Origin: Gossypium raimondii | Taxonomy: Eukaryota; Streptophyta; Magnoliopsida; Malvales; Malvaceae | Length of the DNA: 64,000 nt | Assembly: GCF_025698545.1 (NCBI RefSeq) | Contig: NC_068565.1 | Location: forward strand, 22,265,848-22,329,847 | Direction of reading: 5' to 3' | Notes under the pieces: generated by a model | Seen by the model: only the letters and a program-made list of their open reading frames with translations | The model's database searches: none | What the model was told of the DNA's origin: nothing | Part shown: one piece after another, positions 11,974 through 23,082 of the stretch | Numbering within the stretch: position 1 is the stretch's first letter | Layout of the letters: every line of letters starts with the position of its first letter | Translations under genes and position numbers: made by a program

Positions 11974-12328
11974 AGAGATAAATCCATAAACTATAGTTTA
12001 ATGTGCAATTGTATATTGAACTTTGATTTTGTGCAATTTTATACATTAAATTTTGATTTGATCTAATTCTTGTAAATTATTAATAAAATTATTGATATAA
12101 CATCATTTTGTGTTTATATATTGCATACATAAATAATTATATTTATCTAATATAAAAATAAATTGATGTATTTATTTCTTTAAATGTGTATATTAAATCA
12201 AAATTAAAGTTTTAAGTATACATTTGAACCACAATTAGAGTTTCACGTGTATAATTGCATAAAATTAAAGTTCATGTATATAATTGCATATTAAATCAAT
12301 GTTCATGTATAATTTTGAGATTTATCCC
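11974..12328. mobile_element. hAT-like MITE, copy 1, with perfect 8-bp TSD
   Basis: A 355-bp AT-rich non-coding element with inverted ends: AGAGATAAATCC at the left and GAGATTTATCCC at the right. Internal words of the form GAACTTTGATTTTGTGCAAT are repeated in inverted orientation. The flanking octamers are identical: AAATTTTA at 11966-11973 and at 12329-12336. An 8-bp TSD is typical of the hAT superfamily. Two relatives lie at 38102-38402 and about 28205-28425. Confidence 0.82.
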
Positions 12329-12897
12329 AAATTTTAATTTTAATTTTAATTAAGCGGTAATTAAAAGATAAAATCAATCTCTATTTATATACTTAGACAT
12401 CTATTCAAGTAATAATTTTATTTTATAATACATTTTTAAATAAAATGAAATTCAAAATGAGATTAAAAAAAGATAAGTTTTGACCCGTTTTCCTATAATC
12501 TATAATATAGAAAAAAATTCGCTAAACTTATCGCACAAACATTTCATTGATCTATTTTTTTTCATTAGGATTCAATGCAAATCACGATGTCATTTTCTTG
12601 CTCGTAAATGGGTTTCATCAATTTTTTATTCAATTCTTCTACGTTTATGCTTTACTCCGAGTAAAGATCTGCCCGATTTTGATTTGCGCATATAGGACAA
12701 ATGACCCAATACCACATCTTTTTGCTATGATTTTGTTTCCTTTTTTATTTTAATTTAATTCCTTTTTAAACTTATTTTTAAATAGAGTTATAACTAATAA
12801 TTCTAAATTAAATTATAAAGATTTTAAATGTCAATTTAGTAATACGATAAAAAATAAAGGGTATTCTCATTGGTTCAAAAGTTTTTCCAAACTCATG

Positions 12898-12945
<48 letters not shown>

Positions 12946-13264
12946 TGATGTTTGATAGTTTTATTATCCTTTCATTTATGCTTATTTGTATAATTTTAAT
13001 TTTTTAACCACTAACTTCTAATGTGACCTGTGTTGCACATGATTTTAAATATTTTTAGTTCATTAAATAATATATTTTATAATATCAAATATATATTTGT
13101 GCTAAGTAAATGAATTTATACTAAATGCCAAATAGTTTTGAAAAATGAATTAATACATAAAACTATTAAAACAAAATACAAATCATATATACTATAGCAA
13201 TAAGAGGTTAAAATGTTCACATTACTGTTCTTTTGACACATGACACTCTATATTTGATGCACTT
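12329..13264. other. AT-rich intergenic DNA with a (TA)n microsatellite
   Basis: No gene supported. Two small ORFs (12480-12753) have no recognisable domain and lie in low-complexity sequence. A pure TA dinucleotide tract of about 20 units occupies about 12902-12941. Confidence 0.6.
12902..12941. repeat. (TA)20 microsatellite
   Basis: Uninterrupted TA dinucleotide run of about 40 bp, followed by AAATATG. Probably length-polymorphic. Confidence 0.95.
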
Positions 13265-13870
13265 ATTTACAACTTAGGTAAATTACTCTTTTACTCCTTA
13301 CATTTTAACTTTTAAGTTATTTCATGGCTTTTGTTTAATTTTTTAATCTTTTATTTAATTGAATTAAAATTAATGTTATAATATTAAGATTAATGAATAA
13401 TAAATTGTTAAGCTTAAAATATAGTTAAAAAGAAATACATACATATTAATAACATTTATCAAATTAAATTTATATTTGAAAAATATAATAAGAGTTATTA
13501 TTTTAAATGATTAAAATAGAGTAAAGATAAATATAAAATTAAAAAATAGAATATTAACAATATTAATATTAAAATAAATATATAAAATAAATAATTTGTA
13601 AGAAATTATTTATAACGCTATTTGAATTATATTATATTAATATTAGTATTCAAACCATGATTATTTTTGTATTATTTTAATATTAAATATTTTTAAAATT
13701 AAATAACATTAACATAACCTATTCGAAATTAGTTAAATATTTTTTAAAATATTTTATAATTACATTAAATTTTCTGTTTATTGATTTTTTTGAAGAAATT
13801 CATTAAAAATTATAAACAAAAACTAATATTATAAAAAATATTATATACACAACCAACCAATACAAATTAG
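13265..13870 (+). repeat. Unidentified about 0.6-kb dispersed repeat, copy A
   Basis: The segment matches 58725-59340 in the same orientation and in collinear order. It starts near GGTAAATTACTCTTTTACT and ends near ATATACACAACCAAC. Shared landmarks include TAGAGTAAAGATAAATATAA and ATTCAAACCATGAT. It is non-coding and A/T-rich. No terminal inverted repeats or TSD were found, so the class is unknown. Confidence 0.7.
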
Positions 13871-14344
13871 TTAAAAAGTAAATACAAAAGTATTTATACT
13901 AAATTAATGATCATAACTTTTACATGTGATAATTTAATTTCATTTTCATAATTTCTCTAAAGTTTTACATTTTATTCAATTTAGTCCTTAAAGCTAAAAC
14001 AATCATAACTTTTACATTTGAGCTTCGTTTTACAAATCTATTTCAATTTCATCCTTCTAAGACTCTCTACAGTCCATAATTATAGAAACTTCATATCAAT
14101 TTCGTAATATTTTTATTTTAGTCTTTATACTCAAAACTAACAAATTTCACTTTAGAATTTAATCATTAATCACATCTAAGCTTACAATCAAGCCATTTAA
14201 TATCAAAAGCTTCAAGAACCATAATATTTCAAAACTTTAGAAATTTTACGATTTAGTATGTAAATTAACTAAATCAAATTTCCAAAACCTAAAAACATAA
14301 AATTTACGAAAAACGTACCTCAAAATTACTTGCGTGCATAAGTC

Positions 14345-14993
14345 TAGGGGTGTTCATTTGGTTAACCGATCCGAAATAATATTAACCGAATTAATCGACC
14401 TTTCAAAATTTTTAACCGTTAACCGAACCGAAATTTTTTCAAAAAAAAATTAACCGAACCGAAATTTTTTCGGTTAATTCGGTCGGTTAACCGAATTAAC
14501 CGAAAATTATATATTTTTTATTTTTGGTTAAAAATTAACCGAATTATCTGAATTAACCGAATTAACCGAATTAACCGAATTAACCGGGTTACCCGAATTA
14601 ACCGAATTAACCGAATTGAATCACTACATAATTAAATTATTTTTAGACTTTTAGACTTTAGTTTTAGAATTTTTTATTTATTTATTAAATTATTTGTAAT
14701 TTTTATGATTGGGTTGGGTTGGGTTGGGTAATTGAGTTGGGTTGAATACTTGGGTTTGGATTGGGTTTAGGTGAATAGTGGGCCTATTTATATATTATAA
14801 TTTTATTTATTAATTTTTTCGGTTAAATCGAAAAAATTTGGTTAACCGACCGGTTTCGAACCTAATTAACCGTTAACCGAAAAATTAAAAAATAATTAAC
14901 CGACCTCCGACCGAAAAAAATTCGGTTAACCGACCGATTAACCGAATTCGATCGGTTAACCAAATTTTTTCGGTTTTATCCGAATTTTGCACA
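14345..14993. mobile_element. hAT-like MITE rich in TTAACCGAA words, with perfect 8-bp TSD
   Basis: A 649-bp element begins TAGGGGTGTTCATTTGG and ends CCGAATTTTGCACA. The octamer CATAAGTC is duplicated exactly outside it (14337-14344 and 14994-15001), which fits a hAT-type insertion. Its body is made of direct and inverted copies of GGTTAACCGAATTAACCG-like words, including about six tandem TTAACCGAAT decamers at 14530-14620, and of (TTGGG)n at 14708-14745. It is nested in a gypsy LTR remnant. Confidence 0.82.
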
Positions 14994-15103
14994 CATAAGT
15001 CGAATGCTTGGAATATTTGAAGCTCTTTCCCCCTCTTCAATGGTGATGAAACGGTGGAAGAAGATAAGAAGGAAGAGAATTCTCTTTCTTTCCACTTTTG
15101 TTT

Positions 15104-15122
15104 TATTATTATTATTATTATT
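15104..15122. repeat. (ATT)n microsatellite
   Basis: A trinucleotide run of about six ATT units inside the gypsy LTR remnant. Confidence 0.8.
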
Positions 15123-15559
15123 AATTCTTAATTTTTAACCAAACTTCATAACAAAATAAGGCCAAAATTTATGTCTTAATCGCCCATGCCATAACATTAG
15201 GGTTCTATTTGCCACATAAACCCTTGAACAATTTCTTTTTAAGCCATTTAGCTGATTAACATTTACAATTTTATGATTTAATCCTTATAACCTAATTAGT
15301 TATTAGACCAATAAAATTCTCAGACCGAAAATTAATATAACATTATAATAAATTCATGAATATAAAATAATAACATTTACTGACTTGATCATCAAAAAAT
15401 AAAATTCTAAAATTGTCGTTTCCGGTACCATTGAAAATGAATTGTTCAATTTTCGAATATCATCTTCATTGGTGAAGAACTTTCAAAAGATTTATCTCTA
15501 TACAATGTGACTTCTTTGTCTTCATTCAGAGCTTTTTCTTGGAAAGCCACCACTTCTGC

Positions 15560-16800
15560 CTTGAAACCATTCCGTAGTATAATATTTCGGAACTAGCGAA
15601 TGAGTCATTTAGTGAATAGGTGTAATACTTTTATTCCACCTATCATGAAGAAAATTTTGGATTACGTTTAAAAGCCTTAGAGTGTCCAGTTATCAAGTCT
15701 TGATCTTCATGATAAAAAACTATTTCCTTATTTTTTTTCTATCATTGTGTCTTAGTTATCAAGTCTTACTTCCCTGAAAAGTTCAATCATATACGCTGTG
15801 TGAACTTTAACAGAAAATCAATTTTGTCTATCATGCTTCTTTTGCTTTCAACCTCAAAAATGTTAGAAGCAAATCTAGTTTCGGCTACCTTCAATAACAT
15901 CACAGTTGAATATCCATTGAAAATAGATTGTGACAAGTTATGGTCTAGGATAAAGTAGATCACTTCACGCACCTCACCCACCAAATCATTCACCCATCTG
16001 CATTCCGAATAGTGAGATGATTGATCAAAATACTCACAGATAGTTTTTAATGTCAAGTTCAAGCAATCAACAACTCAAGGAGTCCAAAAAATATGAGGAA
16101 ATTTTTATTCAATTAACGCACCTGCACTTTTGAAATCGGATAGATTTGCACGACTTTTTGTGGTGTGATTTTTTCGATGCCCTGGATGAACAAGCTTGCT
16201 ATATATTCCGCCATCTTTATTTTTGTCACTTGAATCAACAGCCATGATAAACATTGCACCACCCAAAGAAGCCGCCATTATGTTAATTAGAGGCCTTTGT
16301 TGAAGATCAGACCACCCATTAGAACATATAGAAGTTCTCTTCCTCCATGTCTCTCGTATAGGTTCAAGAAGCCTATCAACATATGCCCTCTCTTGAGTTC
16401 AAAACGTCATCCGAAGTCGATCAAATGTAAGAGGTACATAGTCGGCTAAATTAGGATTTGCTAACTTTTGAGCCCAACTTCGAAATCAATGATATTTTAC
16501 AAAATTAAAAGGTATGGGACTGGCGTAAAATGCTTGACCAAAATCCTTATCTGCTACATTGAAAACCAACTCCAAAGCTCCTTTCCTTTTCTTAGGCGGA
16601 ACTAGGTTAGACCGTTGGGGAAGTGACATGTAATATGTTTTCTATTTTGATGTTACGATTATATTTGCTTTCTTCCGTTCAGCAGTTTCATGTTCTCTTC
16701 TAAGCTCTCGAAGTATTTCATTATTAACACCATTTTTTAACCCTGTTCATAGCTGTTGGCAATTGTCCCATTGTTATTTTGTCAAATAAATGGGCTGAAT
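15560..16800 (-). pseudogene. hAT-type transposase (DUF659 family) pseudogene
   Basis: Translating the minus strand piecewise gives the hallmarks of a plant hAT/DUF659 transposase in order. Near 16600-16390 are FNVADKDFGQAFYASPIPFN and ADYVPLTFDRLR. Near 16330-16230 are NGWSDLQQRPLINIMAAS and MAVDSSDKNKDG. Near 16110 is KFPHIFWTP. The only long open stretch (16062-15787) has CLNLTLKTICEYFDQ-type sequence and LLKVAETRFASNI. Several in-frame stops interrupt the pieces (for example before KFPHIFWTP and after it). No C-terminal dimerisation domain was recognised. The element ends were not found. It lies directly upstream of the aldolase gene, head to head with it. Confidence 0.78.
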
Positions 16801-16819
16801 CTGCATTTTAAAAAAAAAC

Positions 16820-17089
16820 ACCTTCCTCATTGACAAGAAAAACCCTAGGAACTAAAAGTAAAGCCACGAGAAGATCTTCTTATCTGTTACTGCCGATTAC
16901 CGTTGTGGGCTTTCCCCATCAGTTTTTCTTTTCTTTTCCTCCAGCAACTACTTTATCAGAGCTTGTAGACGATCGCCGACGCCGCTGCCACCGCCGTGTA
17001 TCCTCTTCCTTTCGATTTCGCCGGATCTGATCCGTGTCCAGTGTCGGATCGTGTCGAACTGTCGAGTCTGGGTACCGGAGGTGACGAGG
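16820..17089 (+). promoter_or_regulatory. Probable 5' leader and proximal promoter of the aldolase gene
   Basis: This 270-bp stretch is less AT-rich than its surroundings. It contains CCTAGGAACTAAAAG and C/T-rich runs like a plant 5' UTR. A short reading frame starting at 16830 (66 codons) has no domain and may be an upstream ORF. No clear TATA box could be fixed, so the transcription start is unknown. Confidence 0.4.
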
Positions 17090-17580
17090 ATGGAAGCTAT
17101 TGGAAATGGAATACCAACCGGGGACAAACTCATATTGAGGGGCTTGAAATTTCATGGTTTCCATGGAGTAAAGCCTGAAGAGAAAAAACTGGGTCAGAAG
17201 TTCTTGGTGGATGTAGATGCTTGGATGGATCTTCGGAAAGCCGGTAAATCTGACAACTTATCGGACACCCTTAGTTACACCGATATTTACCGGTGAGTAA
17301 CCGAAAAGACATTGAATTGAATCTTTTATCTTATGTATTGGTTTTAAGTAGAAATTTGGCGACTTTATGTAATAGCATAGTGAAGGAAGTTGTGGAAGGG
17401 CCATCTCATGATCTTTTGGAATCAGTGGCTCAAATGATTGCATCAAAAACCTTCACAAATCACTCTCAAATATCTGCAGTTCGAGTAAAGGTTGGGAAGC
17501 CTCATGTTGCTGTTCATGGCTGTCTCGACTACCTTGGAGTTGAGATTATGAGATATAGAACCATCGATGCGCCTAACTGA
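17090..17580 (+). CDS. FOLB: Dihydroneopterin aldolase (two exons)
   Basis: Converts dihydroneopterin to hydroxymethyl-dihydropterin and glycolaldehyde in folate synthesis; plant forms are cytosolic. CDS = 17090-17292 joined to 17376-17580, with donor CCG|GTGAGT and acceptor AATAG|CATAG, encoding 135 aa, the usual length for a plant FolB. The protein opens the fold with GDKLILRGLKFHGFHG. By family alignment the active-site residues are Glu30 (in VKPEEKK), Tyr63 (in LSYTDIY) and Lys109 (in KVGKPHVAV). The start at ATG 17090 follows a short pyrimidine-rich leader; an in-frame extension to 17051 would need a GTG start and is rejected. No transit peptide is visible, which fits a cytosolic enzyme. 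The gene is intact. The nearest upstream feature is the hAT pseudogene, ending about 290 bp before the ATG. Confidence 0.93.
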
Positions 17581-18600
17581 CCTGAAAATATCATCCTTTG
17601 AGAAGTCCGTCACGTGGATGTGGTAACAGATCATCTTTCATCCATGCTTGGTACCTCAGGTTTTTCATTCACTTAAATGAATGTATTTGTGTTTTTTCTT
17701 CTTCAGGTTTGTTTATAGTGTAATGGAATGTGTCCGAGTTGTGACTGTATTGAAGTTCGATGCCTATGGTCGTATTTAATATCGTATTACTTTCTTTCTT
17801 TCTTTTTTTAATTTATGAAATACTCCTTTTAGATAAAAGAAAAGGCTGTATAAGAGTTATTTTTGTAGATATTACGGTGATTTTATATGAATATAACATA
17901 AAATATGACGTTAAAATATCATTTTTAAATTCCTTTTAATTAACTCTATCTATAATGGAAATATGAAATTGGTATCAACAATATGATATCCCCATGATCT
18001 ATTTAAGACTTCAATTTTATTGTTACCTCACTTCGCTTCGGGCAAATGAAGTAAAATTTAGAATAATTTGTAATAAATGTAATTTTGTAATTTAATTAGT
18101 TAAAATTAAATTATTATAACAAATTATATGGAACACAAAACAATTTAAAACACGGGGAATCATGAAAAGTTAATCTATGTAAAGTTCTATATGTCCATAG
18201 CGACAATAATGCCTAGTAACTTGTAACTTTGTAAGGTGAAATATCCATCCGAATATATGCAAACACTCCTTGCCACCAAAGCGAGGCGGGACACACATAA
18301 GCACGTATGATGATATTTGGGTGTGAATCCTATTAAAAATACATGTTTAGAATATGTGTCAAATTTAAAAGGGTATGTATCGTTCGGATTATATGTATAG
18401 CACCTAACTATCTCTCTAATATGTCATATTAAAGGAAAGGTCAACCTTGTTTATTTAGTTAAAATTCAATATATATATTTGAAAGATATATACATAGTAA
18501 TTTTAATTCATAAATATATTTTATATTTATCATTTGAATTCATTTACTTAATAAAAATAAATTTTATTTCTATATTCAAATTAGGCCTAAGACATCTGAA
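17581..18600. other. Intergenic: aldolase 3' UTR, then AT-rich spacer
   Basis: The first about 200 bp probably hold the 3' UTR of the aldolase gene. The rest is AT-rich spacer and the promoter side of the START-like gene. No additional gene is supported. Confidence 0.5.
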
Positions 18601-18639
18601 GACGGAAGCATGAAGTATGTCTTTATTGGTGGGACCCTT

Positions 18640-19169
18640 CTTCGCAGTTGTCCTAAGAACCCACCCAACATGCACGTACTGTGCGGTTCAAGAAGAAGAG
18701 ATAACAAAGAGATGTAATTTCGATTTTATTGCTGAGTGTGGTTCATTTATTTTGCTTTTGGGGAATCTCAAATCAAGTGGCTTTTTGCATTTTTATCAAG
18801 ATCAAGAGAGAGAGCCATTGGAGGTTGAGGAAGTGAAGTTTACTTTTCATTGAGATCTGCAGCATTTTCGTTTTGGGTTGCTGGGTTTTTACTTTTCTGA
18901 TTCTGGCTTCTTCCCAGAATTCTGATTGGAGAACAAAGTTTTGGTTTCATTCTCATTCAGCTTCATGTAAGTTGAGCTTCTTTGATTTCAGGCTTTTTTT
19001 TTTTTGGCTCAAATTCTGCACATTGTCCCTTACAGCTGCATATGCATATGCATGTTCATTTGTTTAACATCGTAAAAATCGTGAAGTTCTTAATCGAATT
19101 GGTTTTTATTCGCAAGGTTAGTTGCTCCTCCAAGTGCTTAAGAGGGAGCTGAATACTGTTTATTTACAG
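18640..19169 (+). promoter_or_regulatory. 5' UTR exon and leader intron of the START-like gene (inferred)
   Basis: A GA/TC-rich leader-like stretch (about 18700-18966) ends at a strong donor, CTTCAT|GTAAGTTG. A matching acceptor TATTTACAG at 19161-19169 lies 8 bp before the coding ATG at 19178. This suggests a roughly 200-bp 5'-UTR intron, common in plant housekeeping genes. The ORFs in it (18617-19067) have no domain. Confidence 0.5.
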
Positions 19170-19177
19170 ATGTAAAT

Positions 19178-22100
19178 ATGGAAAAGGAAAAGGCAATCTC
19201 TCGATACAGAGAGAGGCTGGACAAGACATTGTCTTGTGCTGAACTGACTGATCCCGAGATGCTTAAAACCCTAGTCAAGAATCAGATTTTACGATATGCA
19301 CAGGATGAGAAAGAAGGTTAATAGCATTTAAACTGCCATTGATATGGGTCCTTTAGTCCCTCTATGCTCATTTTCTTTTAATTTTTCTTTTGCCGACAGA
19401 TTTTAGTGAAGATTTACTGGGCAAAAGGGCTCGGGAAGTATCGAATCTTCTAGGCATGTTAAGGAGTACTTGTATTGATGATCATCACGTTTCAAAATCC
19501 AGTGAAACATCACATGGTGAATGGAAAGTATGGTCTATTAGATGGACACTCTGTGGTTCTCTTGTATAAATTGCTCTGCAAATGCCTTATCAGCTTGTTT
19601 TGACAGTTGAAGCACGATAATGAAGAGTTCCGTGTTATGTACCGTGAAGGACCTCATGGCACTCCGTTTCATACATTACTTGTTGAAGGCTATGTCGATG
19701 GGCCTTTGGATGTCTGTAAGTTCAGCTCATACTTAATTACTTTAACAACTTAATCCAAAATTATGAGAACAAAGATTATGCAATTAATTTAAGACTTTTC
19801 AATACCGGTCATAATTGTATAAAACAACTTTTAAATCAGCTGTTCGCTTCGTTGTAGGTTTATGTATCTCTTGGGAGTCAGCTCTCTACAAGAAATGGTA
19901 AGAATTGTTTTCATTTTTCCACTTAATTCGAGTGCAGAATCGACATTTTCTTTCTTTATATCCTTGGTTTAACTAATATGATGTATCATGTTTCCAAATT
20001 CTGTACACTTTTATCCATTTTACTTTCGGATCCGATCCTAAACCATGACGCACGCGTGGTATTCTTTTACTTTTTCCCAGGTGGCCTCAGTCTAGTTTTC
20101 CACCTTTCAAAATAAGTAGTTCTACTTGTTTACAAAAGGTCCGAATTGGTGAACAGATATCTCTAGTGAGGTTTGTTGAGCCTAAAACCCAAAATTTTTA
20201 TTTAAATTTGTTTCCCTTTTTTTTTTTAATACTGTGTTGAGGCCTGAAATTGTAAAATGCTTGCTTGTTTTTGTATTTTCGGGAGAAGGATGAAGGTTGC
20301 ATGGCCACTGTCAGCTAGGGAGGCTCTAGTACACTTTTTCTTCTTCGAGTACTTTCAAGAAGATCTGATTGTCATTCTCGTCAACACTGTAGTGACTTCA
20401 AATACTTGGATATACTTTCATCAACTTTGCAATTGGCTTTCTTCCCGTGCATTGGGAAATATAGTTAAAATACGTCTATGTTTTTGCTTGTAGATCTCAG
20501 ATGTGAGCAGCATTGATAAAGCCACTCATGGATTTACTAATAACGGAATTCCTGAAGCAAAGGATGTTGTAAGGATTGACATGGTTGGAGGCTTCGCTTT
20601 GCAGAAGGTGAACGATGAAAGAAGCTATTTTAGGTGAGTTGTTGTAATACTTTTAAGTTGTCATACGAAGATAGGAAAGTAGATTATTCTGTATCATTTC
20701 GAGAAAGGGCTTAGGTCTCTGTTAGTACAAGCACCGCAGGAGTTTTGACTGCAAAGATAGTGGACTTGAAACCTGAACAGCTCATGTGCTTGAGGAGTTT
20801 ACTTTTTGAACATCCCGACACATTTGGTGTTGGCATTAGCTAAATCCTGGTCTTCTGATGGTTCATTTTGGTTTCGAGATAGGATTAGGAGAGAGCCTGA
20901 AATTGGGATGACAAGATTTGTGTGGTTCAGTGTTTATATGATTCGAAAAGTCCTGTCATAAGGATTTTTTTATATTCCTCTCGTATACTTCAGTTTTTTT
21001 CCTCTAAATGTTGAAGTTTTGTTAATTTTGGAGGACAATTGCAAACATGGATATGAAGCTGGATTTTGTCCCTCCATCCCTTATAAACTTCATCTCAAGG
21101 CAGCTTGTTGGAAATGGCTTCAGACTCTATCAAAAGGTCATACATTCTCCTAATACGACATCTTAATTTCCCCCGAACACCCAGTTTAATTTTTTTTTCT
21201 CTTCTTAAATTCTAAAATAACTTATGTTACTTGGACTCGAAAGTGAGTGTCAAATACGGGTATGCTTTACTTTTTCAAAGTTTTTCCATATATTTCAAGA
21301 ATTATATCCCGATACCCATGTTCAAATACCTGTTTGATACTCCAAATACCTGTTTGATACTCTTGCCGGACATGGGTACTTTAGGGAAAATGAAGACTTT
21401 GAGCAATGAAATCCTGAGTATAGATGGATACAACTGATTATTCATCGTAAAAGGTTTCATTGCTGAGGGCATTCGGAACTTTTTTCACAATGCAGATTAT
21501 TACTAGGAACGAATAAATCTCTCAGATTTTTGGGTTTGCAATGCTTATAGACTGTGGCTTCTGTGTCGAACCACGACAAAGATTACAGCAAGGCCTTGGG
21601 AGACCCTTTATTTGCGCTAATACGTGAAGCACTTTACGCCAGTAACAAATCGGGTGAAGTTCTTGAAGTACACGGGCCTAAAAGTGAAGCCCTCCTTTTG
21701 CGGAACGAGAGTTTAATTGAACGCACACAAGATGACACGCATGATATCGGAAAGAAGGTTTGTGCTAATGACCATGCCGTTGAAATTCCACCCTGGAAAG
21801 AACAAGACACAGTGATAAAATCTTTTGGTGAAATTGAGGAAGAAGAAACTGAAGGGAGTACACAACCAGAGGAGGGCGATAACATTACATTTGATGCAAA
21901 TGGCGTAAATGATAAAAGAAAAATTTCTATTCGTCCTGAGGTGCAAGATGCTCTAAGAACACTAGATAAGGTAATTTCATTAGTACAGCAACATGAATTT
22001 AATTCCCGAACCAGTTTCTCTGATGAAGAAACTGCAAATTTGGAAGAGGGTGCTGTTTATTTAAAAGCTGAGGACAATGTTAAAGCCACCTCCGAACAGT

Positions 22101-22535
22101 TTGCGGAAAATCTGGAGATGACTTTGGATAGGTCCCAGAATAGCAGTGACATTAACAATATGAGGTAACCCTGTTAATATATTTTGACATATTTTCATAT
22201 CCTTTTGCCATTACCATTGGTCTCCAGTTTTCTTGTCAACTAAATCACAATTGCAAATGATCGGCATTGTCTTTGGGTTTTCCGGTTTCGATCTGTGGAT
22301 GTAATGCAGGGATGAAGATTCAAATTCTTTTGCTAGGGAAGCTAACCATAACAAAGAAGTACCGGTTTCACCATTGCCAAATGTATCGAAACCCAATAAC
22401 CAGGTTGCTTTGAGTTCCTACAGGAATGGAACTGTCGAGATAAATGGGTTCCATGAAAATGGTCTAAGTGAAGTTAAAAAGTTGAGTAACCGGAGAAAGC
22501 ATAGGTTAGGTTGCTTCGGCTTCAATTCCGGATAA
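19178..22535 (+). CDS. START/polyketide-cyclase-like lipid-transfer protein (ten exons)
   Basis: Member of the plant 'polyketide cyclase/dehydrase and lipid transport' (START/SRPBCC) group, similar in style to Arabidopsis At3g13062; ligand unknown. Exons: 19178-19316, 19400-19527, 19607-19715, 19858-19897, 20081-20170, 20289-20388, 20494-20633, 21034-21136, 21551-22164, 22310-22535. All have GT/AG borders and phases that keep frame, giving 562 aa. The N-terminus (MEKEKAISRYRERLDKTLS) is a charged helix. The START fold spans about residues 85-285, with conserved words FRVMYREGPHGTPFHTLLVE, ISWESALYKKWWPQS, MKVAWPLSAREALVHFF, GIPEAKDVVRIDMVGGFALQ and LDFVPPSLINFISRQL. The long tail (from residue 284) is acidic and low in conserved motifs, ending in a basic Cys-containing segment RRKHRLGCFGFNSG. 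No signal peptide or obvious membrane segment. The gene appears intact. Confidence 0.9.
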
Positions 22536-22843
22536 TGTATGGTCCGATGCCTCAACCGAGATGGCTAATACTAGATAACTTCATCAGCAAGGCACCTCTT
22601 TTTGAACCCCAGAGAAAAGGGAAGACTTGAGAGTGGATTTTCTAACATCGTATATTGAATCATCCCCATGAATGATGTAATTTAATATAATGTATACCAT
22701 AAGTTTTTTATTTTCTTCTCTTATCAATAATGTAATATAATGTACAATGTGCTTAAAGCTCTGCCTTTTATTGATTACGGTGGAATACAACATACATTGC
22801 ATACTTTTTAAAAATATATTGTTTAGGATGAATAATTTGAAAA
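22536..22843. other. 3' UTR and spacer after the START-like gene
   Basis: AT-rich sequence with several ATAATGTAATATAATG repeats, a plausible polyadenylation region near 22660-22740. The copia LTR begins at 22844. Confidence 0.5.
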
Positions 22844-23082
22844 TGTTGTAAATCCATTGATGTTTATAACTCCATTAATTATCTTATAATCCTTAAATTA
22901 TTTATAGGGTACGTCAATGTTGGTCTTTAATGCTTTGTAACTTATGGTACTTAAAAGTCCTATAAATAAAGGGCATGTATAACTTTATTGTATTTATTGT
23001 ATCCCAAGTGAAAGCTGAATCATCCTTTTATTTTTTTTATTCTTTTATTTTGTTCATTCTATAATTCTCTTAGTTTATAACA
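22844..23082 (+). repeat. Left (5') LTR of the copia element
   Basis: 239 bp with TGTTG...TAACA ends. Contains CCTATAAATAAAGGGC, a likely TATA-box region, followed by the conserved GTATCCCAAGTGAAAG. Confidence 0.8.

Larger units (their letters stand above)
13920..15450. mobile_element. Decayed gypsy LTR (opposite orientation to the 0.9-kb LTR)
   Basis: The right edge (15415-15450) reads AATTGTCGTTTCCGGTACCA then TTGAAAATGAATTGTTCA. This resembles the edge at 55430-55475 (CCCGAAACCAATG...GGGGCTGTTACA) and, reversed, the start of the LTR at 897. The body has the same style: runs of conserved untranslated text with internal ACATTTTACTCAATTTAGTC-like words. The left limit is vague and no partner LTR was seen. 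It is interrupted by the MITE at 14345-14993. Confidence 0.55.

Noticed and set aside
14530..14620. Regular decamers resembling a CRISPR-like array
   Set aside because: Units are contiguous with no spacers, and the DNA is plant nuclear.
14708..14745. (TTGGG)n resembling telomere repeats
   Set aside because: The plant telomere unit is TTTAGGG; this is a short imperfect pentamer run inside a MITE.
17051..17089. Upstream extension of the aldolase reading frame
   Set aside because: It would begin at GTG, not ATG. The ATG at 17090 matches the usual protein start.
18617..19067. Two ORFs upstream of the START-like gene
   Set aside because: No domain. They fall in the inferred 5' UTR exon and leader intron.
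21634..21946. Minus-strand ORFs opposite exon 9 of the START-like gene
   Set aside because: Antisense shadows of a well-supported exon.
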